A stretch of DNA of 64,000 bases, from positions 5,001 to 69,000 of the forward strand of contig CAJQUW010013668.1 in NCBI GenBank assembly GCA_907163375.1, written 5' to 3'. The translations under genes and the position numbers were made by a program. The stretch comes from Prostheceraeus crozeri (taxonomy: Eukaryota; Platyhelminthes; Polycladida; Euryleptidae). This document shows positions 1 through 6,560 of the stretch, piece after piece. The notes below the pieces were generated by a model that saw only the letters and a list, made by a program, of their open reading frames with translations, had not been told where the DNA came from and made no database searches. Numbering within the stretch: position 1 is the first letter of the stretch; each line of letters begins with the position of its first letter.

Positions 1-1215
1 ATTCTGCATCGGTAGGGTGAGTTTCAAGGCAATCGGTGAGAAAAAATTTTTCTTCAAAATTTTAACAGAGTTAGAATTTGGGACGTTTTGGTGTGTAGCG
101 TCCAAACGAAGCATCGGATGAGAAAACGGAGGTCAGATTCGGATTCAGCGTGAAATTCTGCATCGGTAGGGTGAGTTTCAAGTCAATCGGAGAGAAAAAA
201 TTTTCGCTGACGTCCCCCCCCCTGGACAGCTTGCTTCCAGTGGACGGATTTTGTCGTGCGATAGCTCGTTTGAAAGCTAAGAGTGAGACAAATTCAGTGA
301 AAGAATCGACTTGTTCCTATCTGTCTTCGTTCAAAAGTTAGAGCGGTTACAAGATTTTAGGTCGGAGCTCGCTCACCTGAAAAAATCCTAAGTGTCAGAG
401 TGACTTTGTATGGGTAAAATTTTGAAAATTTTCCAAAGTGTGGAATTTCGACCTGGGACCGTCACCAAAACATTTTTCATCAAATTTCACTGACCCCCCC
501 CCCGACAGCAATCTTCTAACTTTGGTTCTAGTGGACGGATTTTGTCTTACAGCTACTCGTTTGAAAGAGGAGAAAAAACTGCTCGACAACATTTTTTGTT
601 GCGAGTCAATCGGACCAGCCGTTCACAAGTTAGAGCGGTTACAAGATTTTAGGTCGGAGCTCGCTCACCTGAAAAAATCCTAAGTGTCAGAGTGGCTTTG
701 TATGGGTAAAATTTTGAAAATTTTCCAAAGTGTGGAATTTCGACCTGGGACCGTCACCAAAACATTTTTCATCAAATTTCACTGACCTCCCCCCCCTCTG
801 GACAGCTAGCTTCGATCTTGGCTTCTACTGGACGGATTTGGTCGTGCAATAGCTCGTTTGAAAGCTAAGAGTGAGACAAATTCAGTGAAAGAATCGGCTT
901 GTTCCTATCTGTCTTCGTTCAAAAGTTAGAGCGGTTACAAGATTTTAGGTCGGAGCTCGCTCACCTGAAAAAATCCTAAGTGTCAGAGTGACTTTGTATG
1001 GGTAAAATTTTGAAAATTTTCCAAAGTGTGGAATTTCGACCTGGGACCGTCACCAAAACATTTTTCATCAAATTTCTGTGAATGAGGGGGGGGAGGGGGG
1101 GGAGGTCAGTGAAATTTGATGAAAAATGTTTTGGTAAAGGTCCCAGGTCGAAATTCGGAAGTTTTAAATTTTTCAAAATTTTCACCACACTGGAGCTCTC
1201 ACACTTAGGAATTTT
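1..1215. repeat. Left terminal inverted repeat with internal repeat units
   Basis: Positions about 60-340 match the reverse complement of about 22,745-23,110. Inside the terminus a unit of about 160 bases (from GTTAGAGCGGTTACAAG to the G-tract junction) occurs directly three times (about 330-500, 619-790, 921-1,077). It occurs a fourth time inverted at about 1,103-1,215, so 921-1,215 can fold back around a core of G-tracts at 1,084-1,103. C- or G-homopolymers of 7-9 bases (213, 497, 789, 1,084) mark each unit junction. Short open frames in this stretch follow the repeat units and are not genes. Confidence 0.85.
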
Positions 1216-1391
1216 TTCACTTGTGGCATGTTACATGGACATGTGCTGGCGGACCAACTTCCCATGGTCATATGAGAATGGTTCAGGTGTCATATTGTAA
1301 AGAATGATGAGACAAATCGTTTGCAACAAACCGCATGTCGCTACGATGAATACTTTCGGAGATAGAGCCATTTTAAGTTTTCTTCCGAGCA

Positions 1392-1399
1392 TATATAAA
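1392..1399 (+). promoter_or_regulatory. TATA box of the coiled-coil gene
   Basis: TATATAAA lies about 30 bases upstream of a TCACTTCATC stretch that would be the start site (about 1,422). A splice donor follows at 1,441. It is one of four rightward TATATAA promoters in the element. Confidence 0.6.
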
Positions 1400-1681
1400 C
1401 CCCCGACAACGTAAGTCTGATCACTTCATCGAAAGACGAGGTAAGCGACGGTCGTCGCTCTGAGCTCCCGATATCGGGTGCAAAGGACTCTATCTTTTGA
1501 AGTAGGCAAGCTATCTTGCTACTTCAAAGTTTGTATGATAGAGTTTGATAGTGTCTTTACTACTGATAAAATTTTTTAAAAGTAGTATGAGTAGTAAAAT
1601 GCGGAATTTTTTAAAAATTCTTAATTTTCAGTTTTTTCAAAGTTTTAACATATAGACTAAGGTTTTCAAGTATCCTGAGTT

Positions 1682-1925
1682 CAAATCTGCTATCAGATTT
1701 GAAATTTAACTAAGTCTAAGGCAGCTTTGAGGGGTTAGATCCCAGCTACTGATCACTACCTTTGACTCGGCGTTCCTGTTACCACTTCGGGGCAGTGACA
1801 ATGATGTCTTCAGCTGTAAAGAGCGGGTATCGGGGAAGATCTCTCACTTCCCTAGTGATCAGTACAAGGCCTTCGGGCTGTCGACGGGATCGAGTGCCAC
1901 TCACTACACTCACATCTATCATTCC
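1682..1925 (+). ncRNA. Structured RNA-like repeat, copy A
   Basis: A unit of about 240 bases, repeated at 2,010-2,243 with few differences. It opens with a perfect 8-bp hairpin with loop CTAT (1,682-1,701). A 12-bp long-range stem pairs 1,747-1,758 with 1,853-1,864. Inside are a hairpin GGGAAG/CTTCCC (1,833-1,852) and a TGTTAC/GTGACA stem over a CACTTCGG-type loop. A GGCC-TTCG-GGCT hairpin follows the long stem. There is no open frame. A structured RNA or a processed intronic RNA is inferred; no known family was recognised. Confidence 0.45.
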
Positions 1926-2009
1926 TCACTAAGTGTTGATATTATGTTGAATGTTGACTAAGTTGAATGTTGAATGATGATATTATGTTCTAGGCTGTAT
2001 ACTACATTC

Positions 2010-2243
2010 AAATCTGCTATCAGAAATTTAACTAAGGCAGCTTTGAGGGGTTAGATCCCAGCTACTGATCACTACCTTTGACTCGGCGTTCCTGTTACCA
2101 CTTCGGGGCAGTGACAATGATGTCTTTAGCTGTAAAGAGCGGGTATCGGGGAAGATCTCTCACTTCCCTAGTGATCGGTACAAGGCCTTCGGGCTGTCGA
2201 CGGGATCGAGTGCCACTCACTACACTCACATCTATCATTCCTG
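2010..2243 (+). ncRNA. Structured RNA-like repeat, copy B
   Basis: Second copy of the unit at 1,682-1,925. The long-range stem is 2,063-2,074 with 2,169-2,180. One base differs from copy A in the 3' strand (A to G opposite U), which keeps a wobble pair. The leading CTAT-loop hairpin is retained with a bulge. The conserved pairing supports function at RNA level, but one compatible change is weak evidence. Confidence 0.42.
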
Positions 2244-2347
2244 ACTAAGTGTAATGCTTTAGGAATATGACTGTACTACATGATTCAAAACTTATACTAA
2301 TTTCATTATCTTACAGTTAACGAGAAATCTGAGTACTGACAGCAAAA

Positions 2348-3574
2348 ATGGTGAACAACGATAGAAATAAGAAGTTTCATATTAAAATGTGCGTATGCGG
2401 TAGAATCAACCGCCGAGACGGTCTCAGGGACCACATAAGGAAGGCAGGGGCCGACCACATGGTTATCCTGAATAGGGTTGCCTGTGTGAAGTGCAGGGTG
2501 CTGTTGGTTGTTGGGCAGGAGGCCGAGTTTTATCGGAGGCATGGTGAGTGTACAGGAGGGTTGGTGACCGATTTGAGATTTGTGGAGTTGATGAATGCTG
2601 AGAAGGAGCGAATGTTGGAGAAAGAGGCCAAGAATGTTGTTGAGAATGCTAGTGGGAATGTTGTTGAGAATGCTAGTGGGAATGCTGTGGAGAATGCTAG
2701 TGGGAATGCTGTGGAGAATGAGGTAGAGAATGCTGTGGCCGGTTTGAAGGCTGACAAGTGGCGGAAGAGAGTGTTTGAGAGTGATGATGAGGATGATGTG
2801 GATTTGGATAGGGAGCGAGTGAGGAAGTGTGTGAGGAAGTTGAGCTCTTCGTCATCGGAGGTATCCAATATTGTTATTAGCGACCCCCCGAAGAGCTCAT
2901 CTTCCCCAATAGTGAAGGGTGGTGGGGTACGGAAGCAGTCGGCGCGGTGGGATGAGGACATGGAAAAGAAGCATGTGTCGCAGCAAGCGGCACATGCTTT
3001 GTTGGTAGATCGCTACGAAAGTTTGAGGAAGGTGAATGAGAGAACGTTGAGTGAGTTGAGTGAGCTGAAAATGAAGGAGGTGAAATGTAAGGAGGTGGCA
3101 GATGAGAATATCCGTATGAGGCGTGTTGTGAAAGAGTTGAAGGAGAATGTGCGAGTGTTGGAAGACAAGAATGATGAGTGTGAGAAGAGGGCGAGTGCTG
3201 CGGAGAGGAGAATGGGAGAGGCAGAAGCGAAGTTTGAGGAGATGATGAAGGAGATGAGTGTGTTGAGAGCGAGGAATGTTGAGTTGGAGAGGACTGTGGC
3301 TCGGCGGGGTGATGAGAGGCAGGCGTGTGAGAAGTTGGAGCGCATGAGGGATGAGTGGGAACGTGTGAATGAGGATCGTTTGTTTGAGTTCCACATCCCT
3401 ATTCGGGATAACCATCTGGCCGGCGAAGTCCTCGTCAATAAAAGCCTGGACGAAAGCATTGTATGCTATCATGGACATCCGAGCAAGAAATGCCTCCACG
3501 CTACACTAAGAATGCGCGGGCATCTCCACAAATTTTCAATCAGGAAGCCCGCGAGACTGCCTAAGGATGACTAA
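2348..3574 (+). CDS. Zinc-finger and coiled-coil accessory protein
   Basis: 408 residues; not a recognised family. The N-terminus has Cys/His pairs (MCVCG at about 14-18, CVKC near 47-50, H..C near 65-68) that look like two small zinc-binding modules. Residues about 96-128 are an octapeptide repeat, (N)VVENASG in 3-4 copies. An acidic and Ser-rich stretch follows (ESDDEDD, LSSSSSE). Residues about 205-345 form a charged heptad coiled coil. The C-terminal 60 residues are compact and basic. The ATG has a good context (caaaaATGG). The coding strand is very purine-rich with G-ending codons (GTG, GAG, AAG), unlike the AT-rich polB, suggesting a separate origin. The gene ends in a histone-type stem-loop, not a poly(A) signal. 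Confidence 0.75.
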   Translation: MVNNDRNKKFHIKMCVCGRINRRDGLRDHIRKAGADHMVILNRVACVKCRVLLVVGQEAEFYRRHGECTGGLVTDLRFVELMNAEKERMLEKEAKNVVENASGNVVENASGNAVENASGNAVENEVENAVAGLKADKWRKRVFESDDEDDVDLDRERVRKCVRKLSSSSSEVSNIVISDPPKSSSSPIVKGGGVRKQSARWDEDMEKKHVSQQAAHALLVDRYESLRKVNERTLSELSELKMKEVKCKEVADENIRMRRVVKELKENVRVLEDKNDECEKRASAAERRMGEAEAKFEEMMKEMSVLRARNVELERTVARRGDERQACEKLERMRDEWERVNEDRLFEFHIPIRDNHLAGEVLVNKSLDESIVCYHGHPSKKCLHATLRMRGHLHKFSIRKPARLPKDD

Positions 3575-3578
3575 CTTG

Positions 3579-3639
3579 GTAAGTGAAAAAGTAAATAAGA
3601 TAGTATATCCTATTCTAATACATATCATTTTCATTGCAG
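3579..3639 (+). other. Possible 61-base intron just after the stop codon
   Basis: TTG|GTAAGT lies 4 bases after the stop at 3,574. CTAATA and a T-rich tract precede CATTGCAG ending at 3,639. Removing it would bring the histone-type stem-loop from about 117 to about 56 bases after the stop, close to the spacing of the two neighbouring genes. Confidence 0.45.
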
Positions 3640-3691
3640 ATCTTTGCCTGCCTTCACCACCCCATCAATTTACTCCCGAGAACGAACCATC

Positions 3692-3707
3692 GGCTCTCTT
3701 AAGGGCC
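3692..3707 (+). terminator. Histone-type mRNA 3' stem-loop, copy 1
   Basis: GGCTCTCTTAAGGGCC fits the animal histone 3' consensus GGYYYUHHUHARRRCC at every position: a 6-bp stem with 4-base loop CTTA, one G-U pair. It is flanked by AACGAACCAT upstream and ACC downstream, then GGCAAGACATGATAGA, which resembles the sea-urchin-type downstream element CAAGAAAGA. In histone genes this directs SLBP/U7 cleavage without polyadenylation. No AATAAA lies between this gene's stop and the next TATA box. Confidence 0.82.
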
Positions 3708-3832
3708 ACCTAGGGGCAAGACATGATAGAACCTCCACGCGGTTTGCCCTGGGCAGTCTTCGGACTGGCGAATACTATCATTAAGTTGAATCTGCTATCA
3801 GTCAACTTGAACGTTGCGTCGCGTTAGAGGGG

Positions 3833-3840
3833 TATATAAA
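3833..3840 (+). promoter_or_regulatory. TATA box of the 88-residue gene
   Basis: TATATAAA, 32 bases before the ATG at 3,872. The leader is short and carries TCATTTCATT repeats, the same start-site style as the polB leader. Confidence 0.6.
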
Positions 3841-3871
3841 GCACTGCCTCTCATTTCATTTCATTTCAATC

Positions 3872-4138
3872 ATGCAGACGCCGAACAGTCAAGTCAGCTC
3901 TCCTCGCGGACCGCAGTTAAGGCCGCGAAATTTATTTGAGGAGTTTGTCAGGCTAGAGGAGCAAGACAGAGTTTTTAATAATCTTGCTCGGATTGGCAAT
4001 CCGATGACAGCAACTGCTGTCAATCCAACGGAATGGCGCTACATTCCAATTTTTAGCCATGTGCCAGCTAGTGTGGAAGTCGACAGTGCTACCAAAGAGA
4101 GAGTCAAAGACTCTCTCAGCAGAATTGGTAGGGTGTAA
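3872..4138 (+). CDS. Small accessory protein, 88 residues
   Basis: No family recognised. It is Pro/Arg-rich at the N-terminus (residues 5-20) with a helical central part (FEEFVRLEEQDRVFNNLARI). There is no membrane segment and no cysteine. Support for a real gene is contextual: TATATAAA 32 bases upstream of the ATG, a short leader, and a histone-type stem-loop 29 bases after the stop, the spacing seen in replication-dependent histone genes. It is likely a small early or S-phase-linked product, by inference only. Confidence 0.6.
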   Translation: MQTPNSQVSSPRGPQLRPRNLFEEFVRLEEQDRVFNNLARIGNPMTATAVNPTEWRYIPIFSHVPASVEVDSATKERVKDSLSRIGRV

Positions 4139-4167
4139 GATGACGTTACTCCCGAGAACGAACCATC

Positions 4168-4183
4168 GGCTCTCTTAAGGGCC
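4168..4183 (+). terminator. Histone-type mRNA 3' stem-loop, copy 2
   Basis: The same 16-base stem-loop as copy 1, here followed by the full ACCA flank and then GGGGCAAGACATGATAG. It starts 30 bases after the stop at 4,138. Confidence 0.85.
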
Positions 4184-4356
4184 ACCATGGGGCAAGACAT
4201 GATAGAACCTCCTCGCGGTTTGCCCTGGGCAGTCTTCGGACTGGCGAATACTATCATTAAGTTGAATCTGCTATCAGTCAACTTGAACATTATGCAGTCG
4301 ATTGCTATCCCTGAAGCATTCTGATTCGCTGTTGAGCAATTCATTGTTGAAAACCC

Positions 4357-4363
4357 TATATAA
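4357..4363 (+). promoter_or_regulatory. TATA box of the 84-residue gene
   Basis: TATATAA, 42 bases before the ATG at 4,405, with a CATTCAATTT stretch near the expected start site. Confidence 0.58.
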
Positions 4364-4404
4364 GCCAGAAGATTGTAGCGCTTCTCATTCAATTTGAAGT
4401 CACG

Positions 4405-4659
4405 ATGGAAGCGACATCTGCCGACAACATTCCCGTCTTCACCGATGAAGACAACGGCATTCCCAACTTCATCATCCTCGACGAGTGGGATGAAGAGGAT
4501 GAGAAGAAGGGGAAGATCAAGAAGATCATTTGGACGGATGAGGTGTGGACTCCTAAAACCACCCGCATCCGAAAGGTGCCAGATGCACCAGTACGACCTC
4601 GGCGGTATAGGGTCTATGACAACCTAGCTGTCATACCTATTGACTATTCAAGCCAATAG
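4405..4659 (+). CDS. Small acidic/basic accessory protein, 84 residues
   Basis: No family recognised. The N-terminal half is strongly acidic (residues 14-35, including DEWDEEDEKK). The C-terminal half is basic and Pro/Arg-rich (KVPDAPVRPRRYRVYD). No cysteines or membrane segments. It has its own TATATAA 42 bases upstream and a histone-type stem-loop starting 41 bases after the stop. A longer out-of-phase reading from 4,394 has the composition of a frame shadow and was not chosen. Confidence 0.6.
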   Translation: MEATSADNIPVFTDEDNGIPNFIILDEWDEEDEKKGKIKKIIWTDEVWTPKTTRIRKVPDAPVRPRRYRVYDNLAVIPIDYSSQ

Positions 4660-4699
4660 TCAACTTAATTGACACCATTGACACCGAGAACGAACCATC

Positions 4700-4715
4700 G
4701 GCTCTCTTAAGGGCC
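4700..4715 (+). terminator. Histone-type mRNA 3' stem-loop, copy 3
   Basis: Identical 16-base stem-loop followed by ACCA and GGGGCAAGACATGATAG, 41 bases after the stop at 4,659. Confidence 0.85.
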
Positions 4716-4823
4716 ACCATGGGGCAAGACATGATAGAACCTCCTCGCGGTTTGCCCTGGGCAGTCTTCGGACTGGCGAATACTATCATTAAGTTGAATC
4801 TGCTATCAGTCAACTTGAACGTT

Positions 4824-5050
4824 GCAAATGCAGTTCGGTGTAATACTTCCTTTCGACGGGCGTTCCTGTAAAGGGCGGCGGTGAAACCCGTAGCTATGTA
4901 TACCGCAAGGGACATTCGGCAATGGTCAATCTTGTTAAACCTCTCTGCGTCATGTTTGCAAGTGATTGCCTCTGTCTCAACGTAGTATGCATTCGCGTCA
5001 GGGCGACATTTAGCCAACTGTCGAAGGTTGCCTAAAACTTTCCATTGCAT
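4824..5050 (-). other. Leftward open frame of doubtful status
   Basis: From an ATG at 5,050 about 75 residues read openly with a believable amino-acid mix (MQWKVLGNLRQLAKCRPDAN at the start, three Cys). The frame then runs antisense into the third histone-type module, where it is certainly not coding. No TATA box or poly(A) signal was seen. It may be a captured or decayed exon. The rest of 5,051-5,160 shows nothing recognisable. Confidence 0.2.
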
Positions 5051-5162
5051 ACGTTATGAGAACCATGAGTTCTACCTGTCTCTATCAATGAGACGAATTG
5101 ATGAATGGAATGAAATGGGAGGACACTCACGCGCCACACGCAACATAACACACTTCTCTCTT

Positions 5163-5778
5163 CCGTAGTCTAACAAGCTCTTTACACATGGATCGCAGTC
5201 GATTGCTATCCCTGTATCAGAAGTGTAAGCTATCTTAATTTATTTGACACTATTTTATCTACCATCATCGTCCATATGAAATGTTTTAAGATTTACAAGT
5301 TAGACTAAGCGTGCTACTATTTCCAAATGAAAAAGTATACATGGTTAAATCATCCACTTAAGCCCATCCGTAGTCTAACAAGCTCTTTACACATGGATCG
5401 CAGTCGATTGCTATCCCTGTATCAGAAGTGTAAGCTATCTTAATTTATTTGACACTATTTTATCTACCATCATCGTCCATATGAAATGTTTTTAGATTTA
5501 CAAGTTAGACTAAGCGTGCTACTATTTCCAAATGAAAAAGTATACATGGTTAAATCATCCACTTAAGCCCATCCGTAGTCTAACAAGCTCTTTACACATG
5601 GATCGCAGTCGATTGCTATCCCTGTATCAGAAGTGTAAGCTATCTTAATTTATTTGACACTATTTCATCTACCATTATCACCCATATGAAATGTTATAAG
5701 ATTTACAAGTTAAACTAAGCGTGCTACTATTTCCAAATGAAAAAGTATACATGGTTAAATTATTCACTAAAACCCCAT
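5163..5778. repeat. Three tandem copies of a 205-base repeat
   Basis: Copies start at 5,163, 5,368 and 5,573 (CCGTAGTCTAACAAGC). The third is the most diverged. Each holds GCAGTCGATTGCTATCCCTG, also present at 4,296, and a short TAAG-CTAT-CTTA hairpin (5,226-5,237 in copy 1). There is no coding potential. It lies between the convergent accessory genes and may be a replication or regulatory region. Confidence 0.85.
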
Positions 5779-5825
5779 TCAAGTAAGTCAGTATGAAAGC
5801 AAAGATAATACGAAATAAACATTTA

Positions 5826-6263
5826 TTATGGCATGTATTTCAAAAGGTCTTCATCGTCAATATCGTCCCAGAGTCTGGCTTCACATAGATCACAAAAACA
5901 GTTGAGCTGCTTTAAACGTTCTTCTGCAGCGTCCCTCACTTTCTCAATGTACGCCCACTCCGCCACGGTTCGCGGTTGGGAGTTAGGGGTGTACCACTCC
6001 CATATTTGATGCAAGTGCGACTTGCTGGTCATCTCCATCACCCCTTCGGCATCATATTGTAAATATTTCCACCGTATGCCTGTTAGGTCGGGCAACTCCT
6101 CTTCATCCTCCTCCGATAATGATAACTTTCGTATATTGTCGAGATTGTATGTCTTCTCCACCTTCGCCTTTCTTGGTGCATTTGGTGTAACGAGCACCTT
6201 TGCTGATGTATATGGAGAGGAGAACTCCAATGCGGTATTTGGTGTTGTTGGAGGACTTGTCAT
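5826..6263 (-). CDS. Accessory protein with acidic centre, 145 residues
   Basis: No family recognised. The N-terminal 30 residues are Thr/Pro/Ser-rich (MTSPPTTPNTALEFSSPY). Residues about 47-60 are acidic (LSLSEEDEEELPDL). The middle is Trp/Tyr-rich (GIRWKYLQYD, HQIWEWYTP), and the C-terminus carries CFCDLCEA, a possible half zinc site. The stop overlaps an AATAAA poly(A) signal (reverse of TTTATT at 5,820-5,825), so unlike its rightward neighbours this gene uses ordinary polyadenylation. It is divergent from polB across about 300 bases that hold both promoters. Confidence 0.6.
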   Translation of the reverse strand: MTSPPTTPNTALEFSSPYTSAKVLVTPNAPRKAKVEKTYNLDNIRKLSLSEEDEEELPDLTGIRWKYLQYDAEGVMEMTSKSHLHQIWEWYTPNSQPRTVAEWAYIEKVRDAAEERLKQLNCFCDLCEARLWDDIDDEDLLKYMP

Positions 6264-6336
6264 GTTGTCTTTGAAATGCTGACTTTGAATAATGATAACT
6301 TTAACATTTTTCTAATTCTTAAGTATACACAAGCAG

Positions 6337-6384
6337 CCAATCAGAATGAACATCCAATGAATGAAGAGGATGAAAGTATATAAG
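6337..6384 (+). promoter_or_regulatory. CCAAT-CCAAT-TATA promoter of polB
   Basis: CCAATCAGAATG (6,337), CCAATGAATG (6,354) and TATATAAG (6,377) precede a TCATTTCATT start-site-like stretch. The leftward gene at the other end of the element (start 22,574) has the same order of elements, with CCAATGAG twice and TTTATAAATAG. Confidence 0.6.
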
Positions 6385-6560
6385 CAAAGTGACATTCAGG
6401 TCATTTCATTTAATCTGTGAATCATACAAGTGACGAACGCACGATCTCTCTCTTTGACTATTATTTGAGGTGTACAAGTGAACTGCTATCTCGTGAATTC
6501 CAAATTTGAGTGAAGTCTCTATCTTGTAGAAGTATCAACCTTAAACTTGATTTCGTTGAA

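Larger units (their letters stand above)
1441..2316 (+). other. Probable 5'-UTR intron of the coiled-coil gene
   Basis: GAG|GTAAGC at 1,441 sits just after the predicted start site. A branch-like TACTAAT (2,294-2,300) and TTATCTTACAG ending at 2,316 precede the start codon at 2,348. The 876-base intron contains a 34-base hairpin (1,496-1,529, loop CTAT) and two copies of a structured repeat. Splicing is inferred from signals only. Confidence 0.5.
3672..4823 (+). repeat. Gene-terminal/intergenic module in three copies
   Basis: About 140 bases occur at 3,672-3,816, 4,149-4,288 and 4,684-4,823, nearly identical, each just after a short gene. Order within each copy: histone-type stem-loop; CAAGA downstream element; a domain closed by ATGATAG/CTATCAT (3,723-3,729 with 3,775-3,781; 4,199-4,205 with 4,251-4,257; 4,731-4,737 with 4,783-4,789) holding a CAGTC-TTCG-GACTG hairpin; then a hairpin with arms AAGTTGA/TCAACTT and loop CTAT. 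The module and its gene seem to have been duplicated as a cassette, but the genes in between do not resemble each other. Confidence 0.85.

Noticed and set aside
1441-2316. Hammerhead, twister or HDV-type ribozyme, or Pol III gene, in the structured repeats
   Set aside because: No CUGAUGA/GAAA pair or other ribozyme core was found, and the GGATCGAGTGCC segment misses the B-box consensus.
2530-3499. Long leftward open frames opposite the coiled-coil gene
   Set aside because: They arise from the G-rich codon bias of the rightward gene; compositions are Ser/Phe/Leu or His/Leu/Pro-rich and there is no promoter.
4039-4392. Leftward 117-codon frame across the second module
   Set aside because: It runs antisense through a histone-type module and an intergenic repeat; the same antisense peptide recurs at 4,637-5,050 only because the DNA is repeated.
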